Shown here: positions 1 to 12,262 of the stretch, one piece after another
Numbering within the stretch: position 1 is the first letter of the stretch
How the letters are laid out: the number at the start of each line of letters is the position of its first letter
Source: Hymenopus coronatus
Taxonomy: Eukaryota > Arthropoda > Insecta > Mantodea > Hymenopodidae
Reading direction: 5' to 3'
DNA length: 64,000 bases
Assembly: GCA_030762935.1 (NCBI GenBank)
Contig: CM060892.1
Coordinates: 84,505,827 to 84,569,826, forward strand
Notes under the pieces: model-generated
What the model was told of the DNA's origin: nothing
Databases searched by the model: none
What the model saw: the letters and a program-made list of their open reading frames with translations, nothing else
Made by a program: the position numbers and the translations under genes

Positions 1-844
1 TTTCCTTAGGGGACAAGGTAGTCTGAACATACGGAAATTACACCTTAAGAGAGTTGCTCTTAAAAGTATTTAATTGTTTTCCAGAAAGTTGTATGAATTA
101 TAGTTTAAATCATGATAATTATATCAAGTGACTGTTTGCATTAATATCTTATGCGGTTGGGTCACACTTTTGCATGCTTGTTCTTAGTATAATCGGCTAT
201 CATCTTAGCTACGATACAATTTCAATAGAAATTAAAAAGAGATATATATTTGCAAATCCATAAAAGTAAAAACGTGGCAAATTTGCAAAGACGTTGCTTA
301 CTTAATATGATCAATGTATATTATAACATCACGACTGTGGTTCATAAACTATGTGTTGTATATATGTGCTGAAAATTTCAGCTCTCCAGTTCTCATAGCT
401 AGTGATAGCAAAGTGCATAAATATCCAAAATGCTATTTTGAGAAAACTGAACTCAAAAATACAAATGTTCTAAAAAGGGGCATTGCATAACAGCTTTAAA
501 GAAAAACAGATTAGCATTTAAATTATATTTAAAGTGATTAAAATCCTCTTAACCCCCCAAAAAGTATACATTTTCTGAAACTAGAAATAATAGCAATTTT
601 ATTAGTGTCTAAAACAAAAAAAAAATGTTATTTTTTACCATTTCAGAGTACCTTGTCCCATTAAGCATTATACTTGAACGCTTTCATACAGTAAACATAT
701 CCCTAAACGTTTTAAAGAGTTGAAATGCAGTCTCAAGCATACGAGTTAAAGCGAAGAAACTAAAGAACTCGCAGTAAATAAAAACAGCTTTAAAAAGTTG
801 ACAATGAAGCACCTTTTTACAGCATCTACAATTATTTTCTCTAG
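1..844. other. AT-rich DNA without recognisable features
   Basis: No coding segment, RNA gene or repeat is recognised here. The only long minus-strand ORF overlaps the start of the family A copy and has no recognisable domain. It ends where the palindromic start of the first family A copy begins. Confidence 0.5.
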
Positions 845-1737
845 CATTTATGGACAATGTACATAGTGGACAGAGAAGATATTGTTTTTCACACAAAAAT
901 TTGATACCGAGGTTTCATCGGAAATATATGTTGAACCCCAATAATGCCCAAAAAAAACAAAAAACAATTTTTAGAAACATGCCCGTGTGTATGTGTGAGT
1001 GTGTGCATGCGCGCGCAGAAAAGCTAAAAAACGACAGTTCAGTATCTTCCAGGTATGCGACACGAAGATTTTCAAGAAAATTTTCCCACTCCAAACCACC
1101 CTTTTACATGGAACATTTTTCGAAAATTTTGACTTTATCAAAAATGGCTCTAAGGGTTTGTTTTATTAAAATGCCATATTTTTAAGATATTTTCATGAAA
1201 AATGGAATGTGTATCTTGAATTTTCTGGGAATAGCTCCCGAAGATCTCTTCGTTCTGAATTAGGTGTTTATAATTTTAGTGTAACTGGCAAGCCACAAGC
1301 GATAACAAAATCTTACAAGAAAATGTAGATCTCATTTAACACACAATTTATACCATATACATATTTTTTTATTGAAGAGCTAACCATTTTCGAGTTATTT
1401 ACTGAAAATAATCGGTTTCAATTTTAAGTAACAAACTTTTCTCAAAAGGGAAGACATCTTTCTTTTCGTCTCTCTTCTGTTTACTCCTAGCGAGCAACGA
1501 GAACCGCACTTCAATTGTTTAACTTAGGGACCGGCTTTGAAATGATTTAACTAATGCTTTAGCCTAAAAGTTCCCCTTATTTTCCTACTACTTATAAAGA
1601 AGCAAGTAATAAGACCGATTCTGGTAATGTTTATCTTGGTTAGCAAGATGCAGATAAAGGAATATTCTTTTGTAAGAAAAGTTTGTAGGTGGAACAGTTA
1701 AAGAAAGTCATGTGAAAGGAACACGTGAGATTTTTTT
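845..1737 (+). mobile_element. Family A interspersed repeat, copy 1
   Basis: Starts in a decayed terminal palindrome (ACAATGTACATAGTGGACAGAGAAG) shortened relative to other copies, continues with the conserved blocks 'GATTTCACCGGAAATATATG'-like, a GT/GC-rich microsatellite at about 985-1016, 'CACGAAGATTTTC', 'TTGAATTTTCTGGGAATAG' at 1218-1236, and ends with GAAAGTCATGTGAAAGGAACACGTGAGA followed by T. It contains no ORF of note; the forward ORF over 850-1185 runs through the microsatellite and is not coding. Non-autonomous, degenerate. Confidence 0.8.
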
Positions 1738-2284
1738 CCGCTATTAAGGATCACGATTTAGAAACCAACACAGCTTTAAGTTTTGATGCTTTCGACAACT
1801 TAATGAATACATTTATTTTGTTGTCTACACGCTACATTACTCAAATCTACCCACCCTTTTGCAGGATAGAATGCTATGTTTTACACGGTAAGCTCCAGAT
1901 ATATATGCCCCAGCTAAACAGTCTTCAAAGCTTGGATTATCTTTGTAGTATAACTCGGATTTCAGAATGCATTCCTCTATATTTCAGCGACATTCACAAA
2001 CTACTTATTAATGCCATCCTATCTTTTCACGAGCTACAGTTGCAAAACTACTCTTAATGGTTATTTCTGTTCATAGAAGCGTTTGAATAAAGCCTGATGC
2101 TGAGATGTTTAAGGAAGAGGTTACAAGTCCTACCCCATCAGTGTTAACGTAAACGCATCTGTGAAATGCAACCAAAATTATGAAAAATTGAAAATATATT
2201 TTCATACTGAAGTAATATGAACTCAAAACTTTAAAAAATATACATTTTTCTACTTGATACCTTTGAAATACTAAATAACTCAAG
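1738..2284. other. Unannotated AT-rich spacer
   Basis: Sequence between two repeat copies. A 110-codon forward ORF (1725-2057) starts within the family A end and has no recognisable domain or flanking splice signals that I can defend. Treated as non-coding. Confidence 0.4.
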
Positions 2285-2357
2285 CTTTATATGGACAGAC
2301 GCATCTATATTAATAGGCACGCCCAATTTTAAACTTTACTCTTTCGCAAACATTTTT

Positions 2358-3207
2358 ACTTTCTCTACACTTACTATGTACATATTGTATAGAGAAGGTA
2401 TTGAACTAATCCAAAGATTCGATACCGAGATTTCACCAGAAATATATGTTTTAAGGTCCCTTATATACGAAAAAAAAAATTTCACAAAAAGGTCCGTGTG
2501 TCCGTGAACACGATAACTTAAAAACGAAAAGTCGTTAAAATACCAAACTTGTTATTTAAGTTTAGTGTCTTCCACGGATGCGACACGAAGATTTTGAGAA
2601 AAAACCCCCACCCCCAACTACCCTTTACATGGAACTTTCTTTCGTAAATTTCAATTTTCTCAAAAATGGCTCTAACGAATTTGATTAAAATGTCATATAT
2701 TAAAGACATTTACCTGACAAAAAAATGTACTTCTTGAATTTTCTGGGAATAGCCTCTGAATAGTAGTTTATTCTGGATGAATTTTACGGAATTTTGAATA
2801 ACTACTAAACCGTAAGAGATGAACAAAAACTTACTAAATAAAAATGTAGAGCATATTAAAACACACAATTTATGTTATATACATTTTTTTGTGGAGTTCA
2901 TAGTTTTTTAGACATTCCTTGTTTTTGGTTTCTGCTATGAAAAACTTATACTTTTCTCATATAGGAATTTGTCAACTGCTGTCCATACAAACAAAGGAAC
3001 TTCAGTGACATAGCAGCCAGCTTTTGATTATCACTTTAACCTGTGCTACTCCCTTATTTCGCTTCTAATTACAAGGAAGCAAGTAAGAAGACTATTTCTG
3101 CTAATTTTTTTTTTTCAGATTAGCATGAAGTAAATAGAAGTATAAGCTCTTTAGGAATAATTTGTTGCAGAGATGTAGAGAAAGTCATGTGAATGACACA
3201 CATCAGA
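2358..3207 (+). mobile_element. Family A repeat, copy 2 (near full length)
   Basis: One of the best-bounded copies. It begins ACTTTCTCTACACTTACTAT after a T run and ends CATCAGA before a T run. Terminal 12 bp inverted repeat ACTTTCTCTACA / TGTAGAGAAAGT is visible (3' part at 3174-3185). The outer flanks join into family B, so the two ends are set by comparison: the element occupies about 850 bp and sits in a T-rich target without a clear target-site duplication. It has all conserved blocks including 'CTTGAATTTTCTGGGAATAG' and 'CCGTAAGAGATGAACAAAAAC'. The minus-strand ORF inside is not coding. Confidence 0.85.
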
Positions 3208-3261
3208 TTTTTTTTCATCAATTTTCCATATTGAAAATGCTCCACACGATTCGATGTTTAT

Positions 3262-3930
3262 TTTCTCTAGCACGTGTATATATAGGTAGAGAAGTTGCTT
3301 ATTGCATTCCACCAAAAAAATTGATACTTGTATTTCACACTAAATCTAAAAAAAAACAAGGTTAAGTACCAAATTAAGAAGTTAAGCCTAGTTATTCCAA
3401 GGATGTAACACGAAGAATTTCAGGAAAATCTCCCACCCCAAAACACCACCTACATGGGGCATTTTTCGAAAAGTTATATTTTTTTCCAAAATGGTTATAC
3501 CTATTTAGATTAAAATTCCATATATTAAAAATATTTACGTAAAAATAAATCTACATCTTGAATTTTCTGGGAATAGTCTCTCAAGTATTCTTTATTCTGG
3601 TATATTTTTGTGTAAACGGTTAAGCTTAAGAGTTTCTCGTTAGAGCACACAATTATTTCTGTCAACTTATTTATTTAACAATTTCCGAGTTATCTTTTCT
3701 TACTGCTTTCAGTTTAAAATATACTTTTCAATTTCATTGCATGCCTTATCTTCAGCTTTTAAAATATGTGAATAAAGCTTTAGCCTAGCGTATTCTCTTA
3801 TTTCTATTCACAGCAAAATAAGCAATAATACAATTTCTGCTAATGTTTATTTTGATTAGCATAAGCTTTCGTGGGAATAGTTGTAAAACAGAGAGAAAGC
3901 CGCGTGAATGGAATACAACATAATTTATTT
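3262..3930 (+). mobile_element. Family A repeat, copy 3
   Basis: Shorter copy inserted in family B. The start TTTTCTCTAGCACGTGTATA and end GAAAGCCGCGTGAATGGAATACAACATAA correspond to the family termini. The microsatellite block is absent, giving an internally shortened version. No ORF. Confidence 0.75.
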
Positions 3931-4200
3931 AAAGAATGTTGTATTTCCTCTCAAAATTATATGAAATAAAATTACTATATCCTTTTTGAAACAATGTTAC
4001 AAAATTGAGAATTCATTTACTTAAGTTTTTAAAATACAAGAGCTTTGAATAGTACAAAACGCAATCATTCTTATACTCTAATAGGACACTAATATAAAAA
4101 TTCTGATACAATAGATCCTTTTGTAAAACCTCAAAATAATATAATATTTCACCCTAAATTACTCCAATCATTATATAAAAAATAATATTAATTACTGAAG

Positions 4201-5030
4201 AACCAATAATGCTCATTTGATTTTGCTGTCTAACCGCGGATAAATATTAACAATGTAGATGTAAATATTTTTAAAATACACCATGTGTAGGATTTTTATT
4301 AGAACAATGAATATGGACAATATCAAGTATTACTTAAATAACTATGCAAGCCAGAGTTTTCAAATATTACAAAAACATCACGTAATGATTGTAATAGCTA
4401 GTAAAAATGTGAACAAGATATTTTGCATACAGGTGTATCATCTTAAATTTGCTACCATTATTGAATTCATAAAGTGGTGGTGGTGGAAGAACATTTATTG
4501 TCCAACATTTTCAGCCTGCTCATGGAAATACAGGAATCGCAAGGATTACATGGTCATACATGCTTTTCCTGCCCCTGGAATCTTCGGTAAGAGTAAAGAT
4601 ATATACCGTACATTTTGTTATTGCATACCGTAATAGGCGTGAGATAAATGCAGAACAATAATAATAGATTAAAATTAAGTAAACCTACAAGATTTGTTTT
4701 AAAATATATGTAGAATGCTCTGATCCGTAAAAAAGAAGGAAAAAAAAGAAAACATGTAAAAAAAACAATGTGTGGACTATTTTGATTAGGTTATATATTT
4801 ACATAATAAACTAATTATCTGTCAAAGTGTTTATACAAATTTCAATTAAGTCTAGAATTAATATTAACATAACAGCAATGCAATCACAGTAAAATGTTTA
4901 GGAAATCTATACAAAAATTTATAAATTTGAAACTTCTCTCCCAGTGTCTCTTAATTTCTTGCCTTTCAAGGTGGCTAATCTTAACCACGCTAAACAGCTT
5001 TTTTGTGTTAGTGTACAGTAACCTAAACAT
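4201..5030. other. AT-rich spacer, nothing recognised
   Basis: Contains a 116-codon forward ORF (4283-4633) that I do not recognise and that lacks support from splice signals, composition or neighbours. No repeat identified apart from possible family B tail at its left edge. Confidence 0.4.
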
Positions 5031-5031
5031 C

Positions 5032-5122
<91 letters not shown>
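5031..5122. repeat. Compound (CT)n-(CA)n microsatellite
   Basis: About 48 bp of CT repeats with one CC interruption run directly into about 43 bp of CA with a single GC change. ORFs reading CVCVCV or THTHTH through it are artefacts. Unlike most CA tracts in this window it is not inside a family A copy. Confidence 0.95.
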
Positions 5123-5126
<4 letters not shown>

Positions 5127-6634
5127 CACCCCCTCCCGCTATTTGTCACTATAAGTTAAGTGAACTTGTTGCTGTAAACTGTGAATCCAAATGCTGTTTC
5201 AATATCACGCAAGTCTCTGAATTATCTTCCACCCGTTACCTCTATGTCCCTTACGCGCAGCCTTATGTACACCTAACTAATTTCTTCTAAGCGCTTGAGC
5301 AATTTCGCTGCCCAGTCCTTCCGTACTTACTCCCTGAAGCACACCGCACGTAGAAGGGCCTGATCTCCCCATGCTAAGCGTAACCAGAATTTAGCACTAT
5401 TAAGATGTCAGAACGCACCCATGAGATACAAGCTTGTTGATTTAGGTTTAGTAAGCAATGCGGAATTTATTCGAATTTTACCGTGACAGAATTTTAAATA
5501 ATAGCTTATATGGTAGTCAGCGAGTCGTTCTTAAACAAGATTTATTAGCCAACATAAAACTAATGCCTAGCGGTCATAAAGAACTAATAGGCCACATAGG
5601 GCCTTCCAAAAGCTCCATCTAGTGGCCAAGACAAAATTAATACCTAACAGAGCAATACCAAGAGGATTTAAAGAACATGGCACGATTGGCAGATTTGACA
5701 TACCATAGAAACACGTGCATGGGAACTGTAAACCTCATTGCAGCGGAATGGAGCGCGCGTTCAAGCACGTATGTACATGATCAAAAGCTGTTTTCGTTCT
5801 GGTATTTGAATTATTCGAAGAACGCTTCATTGCGATGCTGCCCGCTGTATCCGTGCATTTATTTCCTGAATACCAGCAGTTTTCGCGTCAACGACTTATA
5901 AAAATCTTTTATAGATACCTTGATGTAATAAATTGTTATTTATAGATGCAAAGACATGGGGAGGAAACAGTCGTACGGGACAAATAGCAGCCCCGAGAGA
6001 CGTTTCCTCATTCATAATGGCATCAATTTGTCGAATAGCTTACGTTTAGCTCGCGAGAGGGACAGCACAACTATGGTAGCTCTTACAGGCAACTCGGGTT
6101 CAAACTACCGAAGGCGCTGATTTTGTCATGGCGGCCTCTCCTGTTCTCCATTACCACTTTGCGCCCTCTTCAGCAGATCCTCAGAATAATTCGGCTGCGA
6201 TTAAGATTCGCTCTATAATTGTAGCGTCATCATTCAAATTCTGTGCCGAATAAATTTGATCACCCGGCATAGGAACGTTTCTGCATTATACCCTTCTAGT
6301 ATCAAAATAAATTCACAAGAGCATCAAACCCTTGTTCCAACGTCCTAAATGGTAAATGATAAGGGGTAGATTACAGAGAGGCTTAGCCACAAATCCCCCT
6401 CCCAGGAGGAAGGGATGAAGTCAATGAACCACAGGAAGCAAGCAGATAGTCACAGAGATGCGCGGAAGTCACTAATATTTCTAAGTCCGATGACCCGCAC
6501 AGCTGGAGTCGCTAGAGAGGGCGTTCAAGCGACCCGTTGAATATCCGCCTTCTAGTGTCCATGGCGAGTATACTTTCCATAGAACATATCCGCGTCATCT
6601 CTCCGGACTGTCAAACATTACGAGAACCTAGAAG
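5123..6634. other. GC-moderate unannotated segment
   Basis: Noticeably richer in G+C than its surroundings (especially 5560-6330), with several CpG-containing words. Two short forward ORFs (5677-5901, 6537-6728) show no recognisable domain; the second runs into family A copy 4. It could be an old LTR or DNA transposon or 5' sequence of a host gene; nothing decides between them. Confidence 0.35.
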
Positions 6635-7165
6635 CACGCCTGAACTTGTTCAATTTCAGAATCTTCCAAGCATTCGTCACAAAGATTTTCAAAAAAAACT
6701 CCCCAACCCCAAACTACACGTTAAATGAAAAATGTTACCTAACTTTTCTGATTCTGACTATCGCCTCTCATTAAAATACCATATGTATAAGATATTTTCA
6801 AAAGCAATTACATTAATATCTTGAATTTCCTGGGAATAGCCTCTAAGTCTTTTCATTGTGAATTACTTTTAACTGTTAAGAGAGAGAGAGACAAAAACTA
6901 CTACACAAAAGCTGTAGATTTCGTTAAAATACAGAATTTATGTGAAACCCAATTTTTATTTTTTAACCATTTCCGGGATAGGCTTTGCTAATGTTTTCAA
7001 TACTATCACATAGAGACCAGCTCTTTAAGTATATGACTAACGGTTAAGCTTTAGTTTAAGTACCTTTACGCATTAATCTATAAGAAAACATGTAATAAAA
7101 CCACTTCCGCAAATTTTTCCATCAGTTATCGTGAAGTAGATAGAATAAGGTTTTTAATGACTTAT
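6635..7165 (+). mobile_element. Family A repeat, copy 4 (5' truncated)
   Basis: Begins within the internal block 'AATCTTCCAAGCATTCGTCAC', has 'CTTGAATTTCCTGGGAATAG' at 6820-6839 and a short (GA)n after 'AACTGTTAAGAGAGAG', the same position where other copies carry a CT/GA microsatellite. It ends near 'CGTGAAGTAGATAGAATAAGG'. Both termini are missing. Confidence 0.7.
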
Positions 7166-7267
7166 TAAAGAATAATAAGCAAATAGCAGCATCATGAAAT
7201 TACAACTATAGTTACTTTTTTCTTATTCAATATAGTCAACGACTGATGAATTAAGTCACTATAAACA

Positions 7268-8002
7268 TTAAAAATGTGATGTGGTCCATTCACATGACTT
7301 TCTCTACCTACTCCGTAACAAAATAGTATAACAAAAGTTTATTCTTCTGTACACTTCATTCTAATTGAAACAAATATTAGTAGAAATAGTCTTATTATCC
7401 TTAAAAGTAGATTAAGGGAAATAAGGGAATGCATTAAGCTAAAGCAATAGTCAAATCTTTTAAAATCAGGGTACTATGTGATGGAAATTCGATTGTCTTT
7501 GCATGGCCAGGAGTAATACAAAAGAACCAGGAATGTTACATTATTGTTTGAAAAAAGCTTCAATATTTAAATTGCAGCCAACAATAAGGAATATCTCTGA
7601 AGTGGTTAACTCCACAAAATATGTGTATGACATAAATTGTGAGTTTTAACGAGATCTACATTTGTTTAAGTAGTAAGATTTTATCATTTAAGGTTTTCCA
7701 ATTATGGAAAAAGCATTCTCAATGAAGAGGTCTTCAGAGGCCATTCCCAGAACAATTCAAGATATACATTTGAAATTTCATGTGTATATATATATTATAC
7801 GTTATTGTAATCAAAATCGTTAGAGTCAATTTTAAGAAAATCTTTCATTCTAAAGTGTAGTTTGGGGTGGATGGATTTTCTTGAAAACCTTCGTGTCGAA
7901 TCCTTGGAAGATGCTCAGCTCAATTATCAATTGTTTTGTTTATTATCAAACTTTTCGTTTCTCAGTTATGTTGTTCACAGACACACTGACATTTTTCTAC
8001 AA
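7268..8002 (-). mobile_element. Family A repeat, copy 5 (truncated at the CA block)
   Basis: Reverse orientation. Starts with the hairpin end 'GATGTGGTCCATTCACATGACTTTCTC' and runs through the blocks to the CA/T-rich position ('CAGACACACTGACATTTTTC'), where it is cut off and the next copy begins immediately. The palindromic end is missing. Confidence 0.8.
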
Positions 8003-8003
8003 A

Positions 8004-8812
8004 TCTGATGTGTTCAACTCACATGACTTTCATATCTCTTCGGCAACAAATTATTATTACAAAACTTATTATTTTATCTAGTTCATACTAAATGACATAA
8101 ACCTTAGTTTCTTGCAAGTAGAAGGAAAATAAGGGAATATACTAGGCTACAGCGATGATCAAGTCTTTCAAAAGCTGTCGCCAAGTGGTTACATTAAAAT
8201 TTGGTTCTCTTTTGATGAACTGAGTAAAACAGAAATATAAAACGAAAGACTTCTTTCCGTTTGAGGAAAACCAATAACCAGGAATATCCAGGAATTATTA
8301 TACCCAAAAAATAGTTATATGGCATAAATTATATGTTTTAATGAGACCATTTCTCGTGCAGTAAATTTTATCTAATCTCTTATGGTTTTTTTAATTATTC
8401 AAGCTACTCCAATAAAATTCAAGATATATCTTTGATTTGTCATAAAAATATCTAATATATAACATTTTAATCACAATCATGAACCATTTTTTGAGAAAAT
8501 CAAAACTTTTGAAACAACTTCCATGTTTAGGATAGTTTGGGGTTCGGGGATTTCCTTGAAGCTCTTCTTGTCATATCCTGGGAAGACTCTGAACTTAAAT
8601 ATCAAGTTTGGTATTTAACTGATGTTTCGTTTTTGAGTTATCCTATTTATAGACATATAGAGACACGTACATTTTTCTAAAAATGGTTTCTATATATACA
8701 GGGAGCCCTGAAATGTGTATTCCCAGTGTAATCTCGGTATTGAAATTTTGGAATGCAATACCTCCTTACCTATATTATACGTACATGGTACTTAATAGAG
8801 AGAATAAATTGA
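8004..8812 (-). mobile_element. Family A repeat, copy 6
   Basis: Begins TCTGATGTGTTCAACTCACA directly at the truncation point of copy 5, in the same orientation, giving a head-to-tail pair. Ends in a decayed palindrome around 'TATTATACGTACATGG'. Includes the T-rich block after 'GAGACACGTACATTTTTC'. Confidence 0.8.
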
Positions 8813-8829
8813 AGTATATAGAACTTACG

Positions 8830-10030
8830 ATTTCTATTAAGCATTTTAACATGAAAAAGAAATTTAGGAGACGACGTGAAAGGTGACGCGAATTATGTAT
8901 TTACTCTCTGTGTTTATGTATTGCCTGGTAGCAAAGTTAAATGTACAAAATTCGCTTACAATAATTATTATTTTACACTTAATAATAGTAATACAACATA
9001 TTATATATACATAGTTTTTGAAATACCTAATTACTTATTATTCATTCCATCAATACTAATGTCGATTACCAGCATATTTATAAACAGCTACATGAAGCCT
9101 TAACATTAATCGTTACATAACAGTTTTAGAGATCCTTAATAACTCCACAATATTTACTTTAGTTAATTATCTAACAATTATGTAGAGGATCAATATGTAT
9201 TAGTTTTAAGTATTTACTTTACCGCCTCAGAATTATTTGAATATATTGAAGCACCATTTACTATTGCAGATCCAATTTCTGGTTCAACTTGTTTGTAGCC
9301 AACTGGATTTCATGTAATCATCGGAACTACATTTCTCATTACATGTTTATGCCGAATATTATCAATATAGTTTACATTGTTACAGAAAATATGCGTGGTG
9401 GAAGGATGCAATAATTACTAATTAGTAATAATTACTAATAATAATTAATAATAGTTAATTATAATAATCTGACTTAAAAACTCAACGTCTTAATGGACAT
9501 TTGAGCTATTTATCTTCGATTTCGGTTTCTCTAAACAGCTCAATCCTTTGAACTGTTATGAAGTATATTAATCCGGCCGCTTTCCTAGCTTAATCAGAAT
9601 TTCTGGAAATTGCAGATCGTTATAAAATATCTGTAGGATTTTGCATTCCAGAATCACCCTTTAAAACACGTCATAAATGTCAACCCAGATAACAAAGTGG
9701 GAACGTCATCATCTACGTTCTAAATTCGTTGGCAGATTTATAATCTCAGTGAAATGCAACTGAAGATCCGCGGGCAATATGCGAGTTCTGAAATGACAGT
9801 TAATCAACAAACCTCATCTGTCGATGTTATAATTGAAATGCCGGCATTTGATACAAATGAAACAAAAATAGCAACGATAATGATAAGGTACCCTAAGGCA
9901 CCATCAGCGTCAGCAGGGAAACAGCTGCAGCTCGGCTTGGGCAAACTCTCTTTCCTCAATGTGTTTTGGAACTCATTTTGTTCACGGTAATGAAGTATGT
10001 AATCACATATCAAGCCGGTATATTTAAAAT
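8830..10030. other. Spacer with one unrecognised ORF at 9754-9990
   Basis: Mostly AT-rich; 9415-9475 is a run of TAATTA/AATTAG palindromes. The forward ORF at 9754-9990 (78 codons) has a more protein-like composition than most ORFs here and follows an AG-ended pyrimidine-poor stretch, but I recognise no domain and overlapping minus-strand reading is equally open. Not called as a gene. Confidence 0.3.
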
Positions 10031-10900
10031 GTAAATATGAGAGTTTTGTTTCATAATCACATTTCTTTCTCTTCTCATTATCAAGTTACTTGCAACTTTA
10101 CATGAAAGTCCTATCGTCATAACTTTTTGCCAAAACTATAGTGTCCCGTTACCTGAGGTAAACTCTTTTGGAAAATTAAATAAAGTTTGGAGGATTGAAA
10201 TTCTTGTGCTCTGCAGCAATTCTACAGTTGAACCACCAGAAGTAGGCAAGATGGGCATGAGGTGTAAGCTGGGGGCTACCTTATCACATAGCCGATTTAT
10301 TTTCTATGAAATTGTATGTGTGTCCATCATGCTGCCACAGCTAACAACAACACTTACGAGAGGTTCTTGTTGCTAGCACGCAAGCTTGCAATAATGCTTA
10401 TTTTTATTGGCGAAAGCGTGAAAAAAACGTTATCCCTAGGGCAGAAAAATGTATGCAACACATTCCTCTTTAAGCCTTCTTCTCGAAACTAGATAGTACG
10501 TATGCATGCATAAAATGTAGGCCATAATGAAACGATGCCGTTTATGTTGGTAGTGACAAAATCACACCCTACCCTTTTACCAGCTGACCACCTACGTTTT
10601 CCGAGCGCAATAAAAGTTTAGCCACTGGGTTAGAAGTGGGCTACCTCCTACAAAAACTGGTCGAACTGCTAATGCGCAGCATTACGAGCACAACTTGAAC
10701 CTTATCTTTTCATGTTGCACTACAGTTTTCTTAACATCGGTTTTCCTATTGTCGTTTAGTAGCGGTGAAAGGTTTAACCTTCGTTTGCATATCACTGATG
10801 AAAACTCTTATATATGTAAACGTACGTCATCCAGTTTAATGGCACATTTATTATTCTTCATTCTTTCCTCTTGAATGTAGAATTGTTGTAATTGGTTTAG
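10031..10900. other. GC-moderate unannotated segment
   Basis: No coding similarity seen. Contains a TATA-like CTTATATATG at about 10807 with CCAGTTTAA about 25 bp downstream, which could be an arthropod-style core promoter or chance. The right side joins the dispersed repeat called repeat C. Confidence 0.3.
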
Positions 10901-10904
10901 CCTA

Positions 10905-11009
10905 GCCTTAGGAGCTGGTAAACGGAGGGAAATTGTGATGTCTCCCAATGACACCTGTTCGGCATGTTAAGTACAACAGTGGTGGAGCTAGTTAATTCTA
11001 TAGGCGAGT
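10905..11009 (+). repeat. Repeat C, left copy
   Basis: About 105 bp shared with the last 130 bp of the window: 'GGAGCTGGTAAACG' followed by 'AAGTACAACAGTGGTGGA' and 'AGGCGAGTG', all in the same order and strand. The right copy has about 25 extra bases in the middle. Class unknown. Confidence 0.65.
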
Positions 11010-11225
11010 GACCGGATACCAAAATATGTATTGCAGTCTTTCTACTTCAAAAGAGGCTTTACAAACCTTTTTCCGGCACACAGTAGAACGCTGACACATT
11101 TTCTCGTCGCAAATGTATCAATATCAAGCATAGTGGTAGACACAGAGAGACATATAATTGATAAAACGGAGCGATATTATTCTTACAAGGTACATTCGTG
11201 GAGTGTCTCACCAATATTGAAATAA

Positions 11226-11945
11226 AAGTAAATACAATCCAGGAGGAACTCATCTTGGGATAAGAACAGCAAAAACAATGATTTTTGCGGATGATCAAAT
11301 CTAGATAGTCCAAAGCGAGAATGAACTTAAAAAAATGGCATATAAGTTGCATGAAATAGCAAAAACATACAACCAAGAAAAATCTATGAACGAAAACAAT
11401 ATCATTTATTGGTATTCATCACGTTCGGTTCAAAATAGTCCTACAAAATAAAACTATTGAACAAGTGTCAAAGTTTAACTTCCTCGGATGTGAAATAGCA
11501 CATGGATAAAAAAGTTAAATAAAAGTTAAATAAATTTAGCTACACAATAGGTACAAAAATTGGTTTAAATAATAAAGCAAGAAATGATTCAATTATAAAA
11601 CCATATAAAACAATGTCTATCCCAATTATAAATATGTTTCAGAAACATGAAAATGACAACACAACATAAAAGAAGTATTAAAACGGCCGAGATGAAGTTT
11701 TTGGAACCATAGCTAGATAGCTGGATGTTAAAAAAACAAAACTAAAAATAGAAGAATTAAAATAATAACATATAGAACAAACTAGAAACAACACTTAAAC
11801 AGAATGAAAGAAAATAAAACTCCAAAAAGTACATACACATACCAGCCAGAAAGACAAATAAAACCGGAACGTTCGAAGGAAAAATGGAAGCCGGGACAGG
11901 CTGATAACCTAATCCACGTTGTAGAATAAGAATAAGATTAAATGC
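11226..11945 (+). pseudogene. LINE reverse transcriptase fragment (C-terminal half of ORF2)
   Basis: A degraded non-LTR retrotransposon RT. In one frame the sequence reads 'RTAKTMIFADDQI', with the catalytic F-A-D-D box at 11284-11295, followed by a thumb-like region 'ENELKKMAYKLHEIAKTYN'. Frame changes and stops then accumulate. The tail near 11887-11900 encodes E-A-G-T-G, a C-terminal signature also seen in the minus-strand LINE fragment at 55.9 kb, which suggests the same family. RT would copy the element RNA at the target site; this copy is dead (stops directly after the catalytic box and throughout). The 5' two thirds of the element are absent. Forward ORF 11031-11225 just upstream is not recognised. 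Confidence 0.75.
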
Positions 11946-11999
11946 AATGGAAACTCAGATGTAATCAACACTTACTACACCAATTTTAGTAAATATACA

Positions 12000-12260
12000 C
12001 GTTGGAGAGTGTTATAGATAATTATGCAATAGTGAATAGAATAAAGGACACAGGTATAACATACTGGTATTATATTCCATTTAAGTGTGCGTATGTATTT
12101 TTAAGTATGTTTGTGGGTCCTGGTATAGAAATCTGTTGAACACAAATGTAAACGACAATATGCACATTGGATAAATGCTGCAAATGTGCAGTTGGGTGTT
12201 GAGAAACTGGAATCTTCCGTATTCCAGATAACAATGTGCACATTGTCGCTTAGTAAACGT
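12000..12260. other. Short spacer after the LINE fragment
   Basis: Possible LINE 3' untranslated sequence followed by unclassified DNA. No ORF or repeat called. Confidence 0.3.
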
Positions 12261-12262
12261 GT

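Larger units (their letters stand above)
2285..4200 (-). repeat. Family B repeat, split by two family A insertions
   Basis: Pieces at 2285-2357, 3208-3261 and 3931-4200 align collinearly with the minus-oriented family B copy at 60150-60600: 'TTAATAGGCA..CCCAATTTTAAACT', then 'TTTTCCATATTGAAAATGC', then 'CTCAAAATTATATGAAATAAAA' and 'TACAAGAGCTTTGAATAGTAC'. The interruptions are exactly family A copies 2 and 3, so family B was there first. Family B is AT-rich and non-coding; its class is unknown. Confidence 0.6.

Noticed and set aside
2285..4200. Classical Helitron ends (5' TC, 3' CTRR) for family A
   Set aside because: The reverse strand does start TCTGATG, but the palindromic end finishes in AAGTAAA rather than CTRR, so a canonical Helitron is not supported; only the Helentron-like hypothesis is kept.
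4884..5154. ORFs on both strands through the CT/CA tract
   Set aside because: Coding potential is produced by the dinucleotide repeat (CVCVCV and THTHTH).
9754..9990. Host exon (78-codon ORF)
   Set aside because: Protein-like composition but no domain, no convincing donor, and a full-length open frame on the other strand.
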